Source of the DNA: an uncultured Bacteroidales bacterium
GTDB taxonomy: Bacteria; Bacteroidota; Bacteroidia; Bacteroidales; Bacteroidaceae
NCBI GenBank assembly: GCA_902789725.1
Contig: CADAPC010000037.1
Span: 27,350 to 91,349 of the forward strand
DNA length: 64,000 bases
Direction: 5' to 3'
Positions 17,930-27,205 of the stretch are shown here, piece by piece (position 1 is the first letter of the stretch; every line of letters starts with the position of its first letter). Under the pieces are notes generated by a model that had not been told where the DNA came from, searched no databases, and was given only the letters and a program-made list of their open reading frames with translations. A program made the position numbers and the translations under genes.

Positions 17930-18729
17930 CGTGTCACCTCCTGAATGAAAGCCCTCAATGCAGCGCCCGGGTCGGCTGTTTTCATGAACGTTTCGCCAAT
18001 CAGGAACCCCCGGAACCCCGCTTCGCGCAGTTCTTTCACTGTTTGTGGGTTGCTGATGCCGCTTTCGCTCACTAAAAGATAGTCCTTCGGCAAGAGCGAT
18101 GCCAGGCGATAAGAGTTCTGCACATCGGTGTGGAAGGTGCCCAAGTTGCGATTGTTCACCCCCACCATGTCTATGTTGTCTCCTACGTATTCCAACTCAG
18201 GTTCCGAATGCACTTCCAACAACGTCTCTAATTGCAGTTCGTGTGCTTTCCGAGCCAAAGATTTGCACTCGTCCTTGGTCAGGTCGGCCGCAATCAGCAG
18301 CACAGCGTTAGCGTCAATCGCTTTGGCCTGGTAGAGCTGATACTCGTCCACAATAAAGTCCTTGCGAAGGATGGGGCAGGTGACCAAGGGGCGAGCGATG
18401 CGTACAAAGCCCATGTTGCCACCAAAAAATCTCTCGTCGGTCAGAATGGAAATGGCACTTGCTCCATTTTTGCAATAGGACGGAGGAATCACGTCTGCTT
18501 TACCATCCTCCTTTATCCATCCTTTTGATGGACTCTTGCGCTTAAATTCGGCAATGATGCCCGACGTGCTGTTGGCCAGGCATTCTCTCATAGAAAGAGT
18601 GGGGCGGTCGGTGCTGCTGAGCAACTTGTCCACATTGCTGTAGAGCAGCGAAGGGGGCACAAGTTTCTTTTGCTCTTCCACCTCCATGCGCTTGTGCGCA
18701 ACGATTTCTTCCAAAATATCCTTTGCCAT
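17926..18729 (-). CDS. trpC: Indole-3-glycerol phosphate synthase
   Basis: 267 residues. AEFKRKSPSKGWI, ISILTDERFFGG, PILRKDFIVDEYQ, GVNNRNLGTF and SESGISNPQ are the family signatures, with the catalytic Lys/Glu set intact. It closes the indole ring from CdRP. It is a separate protein here, not fused to TrpF as in E. coli. Confidence 0.96.
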   Translation of the reverse strand: MAKDILEEIVAHKRMEVEEQKKLVPPSLLYSNVDKLLSSTDRPTLSMRECLANSTSGIIAEFKRKSPSKGWIKEDGKADVIPPSYCKNGASAISILTDERFFGGNMGFVRIARPLVTCPILRKDFIVDEYQLYQAKAIDANAVLLIAADLTKDECKSLARKAHELQLETLLEVHSEPELEYVGDNIDMVGVNNRNLGTFHTDVQNSYRLASLLPKDYLLVSESGISNPQTVKELREAGFRGFLIGETFMKTADPGAALRAFIQEVTR

Positions 18730-18742
18730 CGGTTCAGTTCGT

Positions 18743-19738
18743 TTAAGAGTTCAGTTCCAGGAATTTCTTGAACGTCGCTAAAGCCTTGCCGCTTTCCAAC
18801 GATTCGCGAGCCACAGCCACCGAGTCTTGGATGGAAATGTTGCGGTCCATCACACTGATGCCACAGGCTGCGTTGGCGATAACCACATTCTTTTGGGCTT
18901 CGGACGAAGTGCCTTCGAGTACCGCATCGAATATTTTCAGGGCATCAGCAGGCGTTTCTCCTCCATAAATGTCTTCTTGCTCAATGTATTTCAGCCCCAA
19001 ATCAACAGGTGTGAGCACTTTCTCAAAATTGTTGGTACAGATTTTGAAACCGCTGGTCAGTGAAATTTCGTCATACCCATCGTATGACGTGACGACACCG
19101 TAGTTGTCGCCAATTTTCTGATGCACATTGGTGTAGAGACGAAGCTGTGCCTGGTTGGCAACACCATGAAGCGAGTTTTTGGGGTGGCAGGGATTGACCA
19201 GCGGACCTAACAGGTTGAAGCAAGTGGGTATGCCCAATGCTTTGCGCGTTGGTCCCACGAATTTCATGCCATAGGCAAAGAGGGGTGCATGGAAATAGCA
19301 GATGCCTGCCTCGTCGAGCGAGCGTCTCAAATGGTCAATGTCGTCGGTAAACTTCACTCCGTGGCCCTGCAGCACATTGCTGGCACCGCTGACGGAGGAC
19401 GAGCCTCCATTGCCATGCTTGGTGACTCGATAGCCTGCCGCTGCGATGACGAAGGCTGCACAGGTGGATATGTTGAACGTATTCTTTCCATCGCCGCCAG
19501 TACCCACAATGTCGAGCGTATTATAATCGCTGAAGTCCAGATACTTGCCCGTTTCGAGCAAACCTTGGCGGAATCCCAGCAGTTCATCCACCGTAACACC
19601 TCGGGTTTGCATGGCCATAAGTAAAGCAGCCATCTGCTGCACATTGTACTTTTCCTCAACAATGTTGAGCATAATCAGGCGGGTTTCCTGCTGGGTGAGG
19701 GTGTTTCCCTCAATGAGTTTCAAAAGATACTGTTTCAT
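18743..19738 (-). CDS. trpD: Anthranilate phosphoribosyltransferase
   Basis: 331 residues. GTGGDGKNTFNIST is the PRPP-binding loop; KHGNGGSSSVSGASNVL, FAPLFAYGMK-like and NLLGPLVNP segments follow as expected. It transfers phosphoribose to anthranilate. It is a stand-alone enzyme, not fused to TrpG, whose stop codon overlaps its start by four bases. It is 13 bases upstream of trpC. Confidence 0.96.
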   Translation of the reverse strand: MKQYLLKLIEGNTLTQQETRLIMLNIVEEKYNVQQMAALLMAMQTRGVTVDELLGFRQGLLETGKYLDFSDYNTLDIVGTGGDGKNTFNISTCAAFVIAAAGYRVTKHGNGGSSSVSGASNVLQGHGVKFTDDIDHLRRSLDEAGICYFHAPLFAYGMKFVGPTRKALGIPTCFNLLGPLVNPCHPKNSLHGVANQAQLRLYTNVHQKIGDNYGVVTSYDGYDEISLTSGFKICTNNFEKVLTPVDLGLKYIEQEDIYGGETPADALKIFDAVLEGTSSEAQKNVVIANAACGISVMDRNISIQDSVAVARESLESGKALATFKKFLELNS

Positions 19739-20307
19739 TTTGTATTGTGATTTAACCAGTTATTGATAATCGTTTTACCCTCTTTTGTCAGCACACTTTC
19801 AGGGTGGTACTGAATGCCACGGATGTCAAACACCTTGTGGCGGAGCGACATGATGAATCCTTCGTCCGACACGCTGGTCACTTCAAGGCAGTCGGGCAAA
19901 TTTTCTGCATCCACCACCCACGAGTGGTAACGCCCCACTTCAATCCGTTCGGGCAAACCCTCAAACAGGTAGTCGTCCACCCTGATGGTGGCGGGGGTGG
20001 CCACTCCATGATACACTTCGCTCAGGTTCAGCAGCTGTGCACCAAAGCTTTCGCCGATGGCTTGGTGACCAAGACACACGCCTAAAATGGGTTTCTTCCC
20101 TGCATAGGCCTTGATGACATCGAGCAGTAGCCCTGCCTCACACGGAATGCCCGGACCGGGCGAAAGGATGATTTTGTCGAACGCTTCCAGTTGCTCCATG
20201 TCGAACTGGTCATTCCGATACACCGTCACTTCGGCTCCCAACTCTTTCACCAGATGACTCAGGTTGTACGTAAACGAGTCATAGTTGTCGATAATTACTA
20301 CTTTCAT
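19735..20307 (-). CDS. trpG: Anthranilate synthase glutamine amidotransferase subunit
   Basis: 190 residues, class I glutamine amidotransferase. The nucleophile is Cys78 in GVCLGHQAIGE, and the His/Glu pair sits in QYHPESVLT near the C-terminus. It hydrolyses glutamine and passes ammonia to TrpE. It overlaps both trpE and trpD by four bases. It could also serve PabB, as in some bacteria. Confidence 0.95.
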   Translation of the reverse strand: MKVVIIDNYDSFTYNLSHLVKELGAEVTVYRNDQFDMEQLEAFDKIILSPGPGIPCEAGLLLDVIKAYAGKKPILGVCLGHQAIGESFGAQLLNLSEVYHGVATPATIRVDDYLFEGLPERIEVGRYHSWVVDAENLPDCLEVTSVSDEGFIMSLRHKVFDIRGIQYHPESVLTKEGKTIINNWLNHNTK

Positions 20308-21755
20308 AATCCTTCAGCAATTGATATAGCCTTGCGCAATGCGCCCAGCTTGTTGTTCACTTCTTGCAATTCATATTCCACGTTGCTCTTCGCCACAATG
20401 CCACCGCCAGCCTGGAACCACAGCTCGTTGTTGCGCGATACGAATGTGCGGATGGTGATGGCTTGGTTGAGGTTGCCGTCAAAACCGATGCTGCCCACGC
20501 AGCCTCCGTATGCACCGCGGTTGTGAGGTTCGTATTGGCTGATGAGCTGCATGGCTCTCACCTTAGGTGCTCCGGAAAGGGTGCCTGCCGGGAAGGTGTC
20601 GATGAAGGTCTTCACGGGGTCGGCTCCCTCGTTCAGTTGCCCGCTCACACGCGACACTAAATGAATGACATGGCTGTAGAACTGCATGTCTTTGTAGAAG
20701 TCCACCTGCACATCATGACAGTTGCGCGAGAGGTCGTTGCGGGCCAAATCGACCAGCATGACGTGCTCAGCATTCTCTTTGGGGTCGTTCTTCAGGTAGA
20801 GCGCATTCTGCCTGTCCTGTACAGCATCGCCCGTACGTTTCGTGGTGCCGGCAATGGGGTCAATGTAGGCGCGTAGGGTGGGGCAAGCTGTGGCCGATGA
20901 AGTGTCGGACGTGGCTGGCACGGTTGACTCAATGCGGCAATGTGTTTCAGGGCTTGAGCCGAAGATGCGGAAGCCACCAAAGTCGAGGTAAAAAAGATAG
21001 GGCGAAGGATTGATGCTTCGCAAGGCACGGTAGAGCTTGAAATCATCGCCTTCATACCGCTGCTTGAATCGGCGCGAGAGCACAATCTGGAACACGTCGC
21101 CACGCAGGCAATGCTTGATGCCCCGGCGTATGTTTTCGCGATGTTCGTCATCTGTCAGCGTTGACCAACAGTCGCCCACAGGACGGAATCCGTACTGTTG
21201 GTAGGGGCGGTTATTCACGTCGTGTTCCAGTTGCTCAAGGTCATCCGCCTCTCCTTCTTCCAACAGTTCGATGAGTTTCAGCTCGTTTTTGAAATGGTCG
21301 AACACGATGTAGTCCTTGTAGAGGATGTATTGCAGGTCGGGCGCATCGTTCAGGTCTTGGGTTTCGTCCTTCACCTCGATGTTCTCGAAATAGCGTACAG
21401 CGTTGAAAGAAGTGTAACCAAACAACCCGCAGTCGCCCTTGTCGTTACCTTCAATTTGGAAACTTTGGAGAAACTGGTTGATGAGTGTTGCCGTGTCATA
21501 CTCTTTCGTGATGGGCGTGCGCATTTCCTTCCCGTCGGGGAATTTCATCACGCCCACGCCGTGCTCCACCGACACGCTTCCGATGGGGTGTAGGCAAATG
21601 AAGGAGCGGCTATTCTTTCCGTCGTGGTAGTCAGAACTCTCCATCAGAGCACTTTGTGGATAGGCATCGCGCACTCGCATATAGACGCTCACAGGGGTGT
21701 TGAGATCGCCTAAAATCTTTTTAGAAGCAGTGTGAAAGTAATACATAGTTGTCAT
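20304..21755 (-). CDS. trpE: Anthranilate synthase component I
   Basis: 483 residues. The N-terminal feedback region contains ALMESSDYHDGKNSRSFI, close to the LLES tryptophan-binding motif, so feedback inhibition by Trp is likely. The chorismate-binding domain has LSRRF, FGSSPETH, PIAGT, DLARNDLSR, FPAGTLSGAPK and QAGGGIVAKS. A low-complexity Ser/Thr/Ala insert of about 15 residues sits between the SSPE and PIAGT motifs, where most homologues have a short turn; it should be a surface loop. It is 49 bases downstream of trpB. Confidence 0.96.
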   Translation of the reverse strand: MTTMYYFHTASKKILGDLNTPVSVYMRVRDAYPQSALMESSDYHDGKNSRSFICLHPIGSVSVEHGVGVMKFPDGKEMRTPITKEYDTATLINQFLQSFQIEGNDKGDCGLFGYTSFNAVRYFENIEVKDETQDLNDAPDLQYILYKDYIVFDHFKNELKLIELLEEGEADDLEQLEHDVNNRPYQQYGFRPVGDCWSTLTDDEHRENIRRGIKHCLRGDVFQIVLSRRFKQRYEGDDFKLYRALRSINPSPYLFYLDFGGFRIFGSSPETHCRIESTVPATSDTSSATACPTLRAYIDPIAGTTKRTGDAVQDRQNALYLKNDPKENAEHVMLVDLARNDLSRNCHDVQVDFYKDMQFYSHVIHLVSRVSGQLNEGADPVKTFIDTFPAGTLSGAPKVRAMQLISQYEPHNRGAYGGCVGSIGFDGNLNQAITIRTFVSRNNELWFQAGGGIVAKSNVEYELQEVNNKLGALRKAISIAEGL

Positions 21756-21804
21756 GTCCTTTTATTTAATATTGTATCTTGTTGTGGCTTAGTTTATTAC
21801 ATAT

Positions 21805-23007
21805 TTACATCTGTTTCATCGCTTCAGCATGTTTCAGATAGGTGTCCAGGTCTTTGTCGCCCCTGCCGCTCACCGTGAGCACAACCACGGTGTCGGTGCT
21901 GAATTGATCCTTCACCTTGGGCAGCAAAGCCAAGGCATGGGCACTTTCGAGTGCGGGGATGATGCCTTCCATGCGAGTGAGTTCGAAGGCTGCGCGGAGG
22001 GCCTCGTCGTCGTTGGCTGCAAGCACCTGAGCGCGTCCTGTCTCGTAGAGGTTGCAATGGATGGGACCAGTGCCTGGATAGTCGAGACCGGCCGATATGG
22101 AGTATGGCTCGATGATTTGCCCGTCCTCAGTCTGCATCAGCTTGATGCGGCTGCCATGCAGAATGCCGACGGTGCCCACCTGCATGCTGGCGGCTGTCTG
22201 CCCCGAGTCAATGCCAAGGCCTCCAGCCTCGCCAAGAATGATTTTCACGCGCTCGTCGTCAATGTAGTGGTAGATGGTGCCGGCGGCATTGGAGCCTCCG
22301 CCCACACAGGCCATCAGCACGTCGGGGTAGTCCCTGCCCACTTGCTCCTGGAGCTGCCATTTTATTTCCTCTGAGATGACCGACTGCAGCCTGGCCACCA
22401 TGTCGGGATAGGGGTGAGGACCAACGGTACTGCCTATAATATAAAATGTGTCGGCCGGATGGCAGCACCAGTCGCGTATAGCCTCGTTGGTGGCGTCCTT
22501 CAGCGTCTTGTTGCCGCTTTCTACAGGCACAACGGTAGCTCCCAGCATTTTCATGCGCTCCACGTTCACATGCTGGCGCTGCACATCGAGTGCTCCCTGA
22601 TACACGGTGCAGGGCATGTCCATGAGTGCACAGGCCGTGGCAGTGGCCACACCGTGCTGTCCGGCTCCCGTTTCGGCAATGATGCGCTTCTTGCCCATCT
22701 TCTTAGCCAGAAGAATCTGCCCCAGCGCATTGTTAATCTTGTGGGCACCTGTGTGGTTCAGATCCTCACGTTTCAGGTAGAGTTGGCAACCATACTTCTC
22801 GCTCATCCTTTTGGCAAAGTAGAGTGGGGAAGGGCGACCCACGTAGTCCTTGAGCAGGGCATGGTACTCTTGTTTGAACTCCTCACTCTCCAAAATGGGG
22901 AGGTAGGCCTTTTTCAAATCCTCCACGGTTTTGTAGAGAATTTCAGGAATGTAGGCTCCGCCGAATTGTCCGTAGAAGCCGTTTTCATCTACTTGGTAAG
23001 TCAACAT
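21805..23007 (-). CDS. trpB: Tryptophan synthase beta subunit
   Basis: 400 residues, PLP enzyme of the TrpB1 type. Lys90 in HTGAHKINN binds PLP; AETGAGQHGVATAT and GGGSNAAGT hold the catalytic Glu and the phosphate-binding loop. It makes tryptophan from indole and serine. It is the first structural gene of the trp operon, directly after the attenuator, with the leader terminator ending about 60 bases before its start. The trpB-first order is usual in Bacteroidetes. Confidence 0.97.
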   Translation of the reverse strand: MLTYQVDENGFYGQFGGAYIPEILYKTVEDLKKAYLPILESEEFKQEYHALLKDYVGRPSPLYFAKRMSEKYGCQLYLKREDLNHTGAHKINNALGQILLAKKMGKKRIIAETGAGQHGVATATACALMDMPCTVYQGALDVQRQHVNVERMKMLGATVVPVESGNKTLKDATNEAIRDWCCHPADTFYIIGSTVGPHPYPDMVARLQSVISEEIKWQLQEQVGRDYPDVLMACVGGGSNAAGTIYHYIDDERVKIILGEAGGLGIDSGQTAASMQVGTVGILHGSRIKLMQTEDGQIIEPYSISAGLDYPGTGPIHCNLYETGRAQVLAANDDEALRAAFELTRMEGIIPALESAHALALLPKVKDQFSTDTVVVLTVSGRGDKDLDTYLKHAEAMKQM

Positions 23008-23065
23008 ATCTTTACTTTTTTATTATATTTATTCTATAAACAATAACCTCTCATCAATAACCAAC

Positions 23066-23253
23066 TAAAAAAAAGCCCGTCGTAAGTACGACAGGCTCTT
23101 TCTTGTGCTATGCTTTATGTTGGGGGGCGCATAGGGGCATGACCAATTGGACTTACGATTTTTTGAATCCCAAGCTGCGCCACCACCAATATGCGTTAAA
23201 GTTCTTGATCATTTTTTCTGATGTTTTTGAACGATGTCCGACTGCATGCGGAC
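23066..23253 (-). promoter_or_regulatory. trp operon attenuator (leader, antiterminator and terminator)
   Basis: The intrinsic terminator is the perfect-looking stem AGCCTGTCGTA/TACGACGGGCT (plus-strand 23074-23097) followed by eight U. TCGTAAGT at the stop codon of the leader peptide (plus-strand 23151-23158) is exactly complementary to ACTTACGA in the loop and 3' arm of the terminator (23080-23087), making an antiterminator. A ribosome stalled on the Trp codons leaves it free; one that reaches the stop codon covers it. The Trp-codon region GGTGGCGCA can also pair with TGCGCCCCC (23122-23131). A hairpin GTCCG/CGGAC lies in the 5' leader (23236-23253). Confidence 0.9.
23153..23212 (-). CDS. 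trpL: trp operon leader peptide with three consecutive Trp codons
   Basis: A 19-codon frame reads MIKNFNAYWWWRSLGFKKS and ends in TAA inside the antiterminator segment. Three TGG codons in a row in such a short peptide, between a good promoter and an intrinsic terminator just before trpB, identify a classical ribosome-sensed leader. The start is about 46 bases after the predicted transcription start. No other start or frame in the leader gives Trp-rich peptide. Confidence 0.92.
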   Translation of the reverse strand: MIKNFNAYWWWRSLGFKKS

Positions 23254-23265
23254 TGATTTCGTGTG

Positions 23266-23297
23266 CAAAGTAATGGAAAAAGTTTTATACTGACAAA
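23266..23297 (-). promoter_or_regulatory. trp operon promoter
   Basis: On the minus strand TTTG (plus 23294-23297), a 20-base spacer and TTACTTTG (plus 23266-23273) match the Bacteroidetes promoter but for one base. The -33 box lies inside the U-tract of the terminator of the upstream gene. Confidence 0.75.
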
Positions 23298-23338
23298 TAA
23301 AAAGGAGAAAAAATCACTTTTCGTATGATTTTTTCTCC
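23295..23338 (-). terminator. Intrinsic terminator upstream of the trp promoter
   Basis: A perfect 13-bp stem, GGAGAAAAAATCA (23304-23316) with TGATTTTTTCTCC (23326-23338), is followed on the minus strand by TTTTTATTT. It ends the gene at 23380-24144 and insulates the trp operon. Confidence 0.9.
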
Positions 23339-23379
23339 CTTTTGTTGCCTTTTGCGGCGAAAGTAGGGTGTGTTTCAGC

Positions 23380-24144
23380 CTATTTCACCATCACCGTCTT
23401 GCCTTTCACCACGTAGATGCCCTTCTGCAGACCTTCCACGCTGTCAGCTACTTTCACGCCCGACAAGTTATAGATTTCTACCTTTTCGTTGGGCTTAGCC
23501 ACCGACTTGATGCTTGTCACGTCGCCAGCAATGTGGTTGGTGGCGAGGCGGGTGAAATTGCCGTTGGAGAGTTTCACGTAGCAGCGGGTGGCATAGAATC
23601 CGCTGGTGGTGTTATCTACATTGACGAAGGATGCCTCTGCATTGTCCTTGGCCAGGATGCCATACAACCCCTGCGCTTCCATCTGCTTGCTGGCGGCAGC
23701 CATGGTGACCGTTTCGCCCGAGCCGGCAGCTGTGAAGCTGATGGGTGCGGCGGCTTGCACAATTTCAGCTTTTTCAGCCACGAATTTCTTCGAGCCGTTC
23801 TCGCCTGTGTAGAACAGGATGTAGGGTGCGTTGGGCTGAATGCCTTCCGACTTGCAGTTCTGGAAGTTCAGCTTCACCTCCATTCCGTCGTTTTCCACTC
23901 CGACGAGTTTCTCCAGTTTGCAGTCGCTGCCGAAGGCGTCGTTCACCTGTTCCTCGGTCATGGCAAAAGGCAGGGAGAGGGTGTTCCACCCGTTGAAGAG
24001 GTAACGGTTGATGGTTACGTCCAATGTTTGTCCATCGTACTTTGCAAGGTCGGTGCCTGCATAGGTGCTCAACGTTAATTTCTGCTGAGCGGATGCGCCG
24101 ATGCAACTGAGTGCAAGAGCGGCCATGAGTAATAGTTTCTTCAT
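23380..24144 (-). CDS. Secreted protein with T9SS type-A-like C-terminal sorting domain
   Basis: 254 residues from the ATG at 24144, which begins a clear signal peptide (MKKLLLMAALALSCIGASAQ); an upstream in-frame ATG at 24252 is not needed. The middle is beta-rich and matches nothing I know. The last ~40 residues (VEIYNLSGVKVADSVEGLQKGIYVV and a final VMVK) are the pattern of type-A sorting tails in Prevotella-type bacteria, so export across the outer membrane and surface anchoring or release is likely. It lies 104 bases downstream of fbp on the same strand and has its own terminator. Confidence 0.75.
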   Translation of the reverse strand: MKKLLLMAALALSCIGASAQQKLTLSTYAGTDLAKYDGQTLDVTINRYLFNGWNTLSLPFAMTEEQVNDAFGSDCKLEKLVGVENDGMEVKLNFQNCKSEGIQPNAPYILFYTGENGSKKFVAEKAEIVQAAAPISFTAAGSGETVTMAAASKQMEAQGLYGILAKDNAEASFVNVDNTTSGFYATRCYVKLSNGNFTRLATNHIAGDVTSIKSVAKPNEKVEIYNLSGVKVADSVEGLQKGIYVVKGKTVMVK

Positions 24145-24248
24145 ACGCTTTAGGTTTTTAATGAATGTTGTTGTGTAAATTAAATGTTGTTTATCTCTCA
24201 TTTCGGGTTCTCTCTCTCCGCAGGGAGTGGGGAGAGTCCGCTGCTGTG

Positions 24249-26255
24249 TCATTTCACTTCTTTGATGAATCCGTTGCGGTAGGCAAAGAGGAGACGTTTC
24301 AGATTTTCCACTTTTGCCCTGAGCACCTTGCCTTTGTCGGTATCCTTCACATACATGCGCTGGGAACTCAACTCCACAATTTGGGTGGAACTCTTGATGT
24401 CGTCGCCGTTCTCGATGGCATCTTCGGCCGATTTGAAAGGCTGGTGCTGCACCAGGTCGAGTCCGCGGCTGTGGAAGGTGAGCGTGTAGCCGGCAATGCC
24501 TGTCTCTGGCTGGTAGGCTCGGGAGAACCCGCCATCGATCACCAGCAGTTTTCCGTTGGCTTTGATGGGCGTTTCGCCTTTGAGCACTTTCACAGGCGTG
24601 TGTCCATTGATGATGTGGCGGTGCTTCCCCTCCACGCCAAAGTTGTCGAGAATCATATCTACCGTCTTCTCGTCGTTGTTGTATTGGTAGTAGTAGCCTT
24701 TCGTCTCGGTGTAGGTGCTTTTGTCCTTGATGAAGTAGCGCTCAAAGGTGGTCATCTTGTCCTTGTCGAAGAGGGGAGAGTCTTTTCCGCACCAAAGGTA
24801 CCAGATGTAGTCTCTGGCAAAGTCCTTGCGCTCCTTGGGCGTGTCGTCGTTAAATGCCTCGCGCACCAGGTGGCCTGTCTTCTTCATCAGTTCCATGCCC
24901 TTATACTTCTTGTCGCCAATCTGCACTTCCTTCAAGCTTCCGTCGGCATTGAGCGGCACGGTGGCGTGGTACATCAGGTTGCTGTTGGAGATGTGGTACA
25001 TGCCTCCATGAGCCAGCAGACACTGGATGTGGCGTTGCAGCTTGTCGCTGGTGCGGAAGGAATGTTCCAGCTTGGTCATCAGCATCTCTTCCTCCTCGGT
25101 GAGTTCGTTGGGGTGCTCCTTGCCGACGGTGGGGAGGAACGTGTCGAGCATTTCGTATTCGTTGCCATCGATGAAGCAGGTGCCATTGCCGAAGTAGATG
25201 TGTTCCAGCATTTTCCGCCCGGCCATGTCGTATTCGGGGTGGCGGTCGATGATTTTGGCCTCTTCCTTGAATTGTATTACCGTGATGGCCTTGTGCATTT
25301 GGGCAATGAGCCGGTTGGTCTTCTTGTCGTGCTGGCTCTCCTTGGTGAGTTCGTTGGCGGCAAACTGCTTGCAGGGGTCGTCCTTGTAGGTTTCCATGGC
25401 GAAGGTGGCCAAGGGGAGCAGGTTGATGCCATATCCGTCCTCGAGTGTTGCCAGGTTGCCGTAGCGCAGGGAGAGTCGCAGCACATTGGCAATGCAGGCC
25501 CTGTTGCCAGCGGCGGCGCCGAACCATTCTATGTCGTGGTTGCCCCACACAATGTCGAAATGGTGGTAGTTCATCAGGGTTTCCATGATGAGGTGCGCTC
25601 CGGGGCCGCGGTCGAAAATGTCGCCCAGCAGGTGCAGGCGGTCAATGGCCAGCCGCTGGATGAGGTTGCAGATGGACACGATGAAGTGGTCGGCCCGCTG
25701 GGTGTCGATGATGGTTTGCACAATCACGTTGTAATACTGGTGGCGCTTTTCGCCCACACCGCTGTGGCTTTCGTGCAGCAGTTCCTCGATGATGTAGCCA
25801 AACTCCTCAGGCAGTTCCTTGCGGATTTTGCTTCGGGTGTATTTCGAGCTCACCTCGCGCAGCACTTTGATGAGCTGGTTGAGCGTGATGATGTAGAAGT
25901 CTTCCATGTTGGTCTCGGCCGCCTTGATGTGTTGCAGCTTGGCCTCAGGGTAGTATATCAGCGTGCACAGTTCTTTCTTTTCCGACAGCCTCAGGGTGGG
26001 ACCGAAAATTTCGTCCACCTTGCGCTTCACATATCCCGATGCATTGCGCAGCACATGGTTGAAGGCTTCGCTTTCGCCGTGGGGGTCGCTGATGAAGTGC
26101 TCTGTGGGCTTGGGAAGGTTCAGGATGGCTTCCAGATTGATAATCTCGCAACTGGCTTCCGCCACATTGGGGTAGCTTTGTGCCAGCAACTGCAGATACC
26201 TCAAGTCGTCCCTGATCACTTCTTCGGTCAATATGTTTTCTTTCTGGTTGTCCAT
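24249..26255 (-). CDS. fbp: Class III fructose-1,6-bisphosphatase
   Basis: 668 residues, the length expected for the Firmicutes/Bacteroidetes-type enzyme. Calcineurin-like metal-site motifs are in order: SDPHGE near the N-terminus, LLGDIFDRGPGAH and WGNHDIEW in the first half, and NGHTPVKVLKGE near residue 550. It dephosphorylates fructose 1,6-bisphosphate in gluconeogenesis. A TATCTTTG -7 element (plus 26275-26282) lies 20 bases before the start; the -33 box is poor. The opposite strand carries a long open frame, which is only a shadow. Confidence 0.96.
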   Translation of the reverse strand: MDNQKENILTEEVIRDDLRYLQLLAQSYPNVAEASCEIINLEAILNLPKPTEHFISDPHGESEAFNHVLRNASGYVKRKVDEIFGPTLRLSEKKELCTLIYYPEAKLQHIKAAETNMEDFYIITLNQLIKVLREVSSKYTRSKIRKELPEEFGYIIEELLHESHSGVGEKRHQYYNVIVQTIIDTQRADHFIVSICNLIQRLAIDRLHLLGDIFDRGPGAHLIMETLMNYHHFDIVWGNHDIEWFGAAAGNRACIANVLRLSLRYGNLATLEDGYGINLLPLATFAMETYKDDPCKQFAANELTKESQHDKKTNRLIAQMHKAITVIQFKEEAKIIDRHPEYDMAGRKMLEHIYFGNGTCFIDGNEYEMLDTFLPTVGKEHPNELTEEEEMLMTKLEHSFRTSDKLQRHIQCLLAHGGMYHISNSNLMYHATVPLNADGSLKEVQIGDKKYKGMELMKKTGHLVREAFNDDTPKERKDFARDYIWYLWCGKDSPLFDKDKMTTFERYFIKDKSTYTETKGYYYQYNNDEKTVDMILDNFGVEGKHRHIINGHTPVKVLKGETPIKANGKLLVIDGGFSRAYQPETGIAGYTLTFHSRGLDLVQHQPFKSAEDAIENGDDIKSSTQIVELSSQRMYVKDTDKGKVLRAKVENLKRLLFAYRNGFIKEVK

Positions 26256-26578
26256 GTAAAGGTATTTATGGGGGCAAAGATAATAAAAAGTTTGGAATTA
26301 TGAATCAGGAATTAAGAATTATTTACCTTTCAAAGTGTTTTTTTGCTCAAATTCGGTGGAAATACCATTGGCTTCTAGGTCGCTTCGCTCAAAATTATAC
26401 AAAAATTTATTCAAAAAATTAGATGAACTGCCGGGATGGCGTAGCCTTTTGATCATTTTTAAAAAATGGAAATTGCGGATAAAATGATTGGTAATAAATA
26501 GGGATATGAAGGAATTTTGCTATTTAACATAATCGTGATTCTGTTTCAAAAATCCTTTTACGTGCAATGCCCATAAAA

Positions 26579-26624
26579 TGTCCACGAATTTTCACAAATA
26601 AGCATTCATGAACATTCGTGGACA
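26579..26624. repeat. Palindromic intergenic repeat / possible terminator
   Basis: TGTCCACGAAT (26579-26589) and ATTCGTGGACA (26614-26624) are perfect inverted arms. CACGAAT palindromes of this type recur between genes in Bacteroidales. It lies just after the HU-like gene and is followed on that strand by TTTTA, so it may end that transcript. In the rest of the gap 26256-26641 I see only AT-rich sequence. Confidence 0.6.
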
Positions 26625-26641
26625 TTAGAAAGAATTAGCTG

Positions 26642-27205
26642 TTAGGGTTCTTCCGACTCGTTGCCACCCGTAGGCAGACCGCCACCGCCGGTGTTGGAAC
26701 CTGCGGAGCCAGAACCTTCGTTGGTGGTGCTGCCGTTGTCAGAATCGTCGCCACCGTCCTCCACAGTGCCCGGGTCGGCTGAGGTGACACGCTTCACCTC
26801 GTTGCCGTTGCGGTCGATGCAGGTGATGACCACGCTGGTCTTGGACAGCTCTTCCTTCAACTCCACGGCTGGAGTGAAGATGATGCGGCGCGTCTTGATG
26901 AGCGAGGTCTTCACGTCGTTCACGTCGGCCACCGTCTTTGCGCTCAGTCCGAAGCGCATGGTGCCCAGTCCAGGCAGAGCCACGGAGTGTCCCTCGGTGG
27001 CCCAGGCCTTGATCACCTCGCCGGCAGCGTCCCAGCAAGCGTGCATCACACCCTCGCTCACTCCGCTGCGAAGAGCGGCTTCGCGAATCACTTTCTCTTG
27101 GCCAAGAGCCGAATACAGCTCTGGCATCATGACGTAGCGGTAAAAACCCTCGTCACTTTTGGAGAACTTCAGTAGTTTCTCCTTTGCCTTGATTCTCAGT
27201 GCCAT
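26642..27205 (-). CDS. HU-family DNA-binding protein with Gly/Ser-rich tail
   Basis: 187 residues. Residues 1-120 read like the HU-related domain common in Bacteroidetes: an N-terminal KSDEGFYRYVMMPEL, helical LRSGVSEGVMHACWDAAGEVI, and a strand region with VALPGLGTMRFGL and RRIIFTPAVELK. The C-terminal ~40 residues are acidic then Gly/Ser/Thr-rich, and probably disordered. It should bind DNA and shape the chromosome. A long leader of about 240 bases separates it from its promoter. Regulation by that leader is possible but I see no known element. Confidence 0.85.
   Translation of the reverse strand: MALRIKAKEKLLKFSKSDEGFYRYVMMPELYSALGQEKVIREAALRSGVSEGVMHACWDAAGEVIKAWATEGHSVALPGLGTMRFGLSAKTVADVNDVKTSLIKTRRIIFTPAVELKEELSKTSVVITCIDRNGNEVKRVTSADPGTVEDGGDDSDNGSTTNEGSGSAGSNTGGGGLPTGGNESEEP

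Noticed and set aside
24165..26303. 712-codon open frame on the plus strand across the fbp gene
   Set aside because: It is the antisense shadow of the class III fructose-bisphosphatase, whose motifs are intact on the minus strand; the translation matches no family and has runs of V, H and Q typical of antisense frames.
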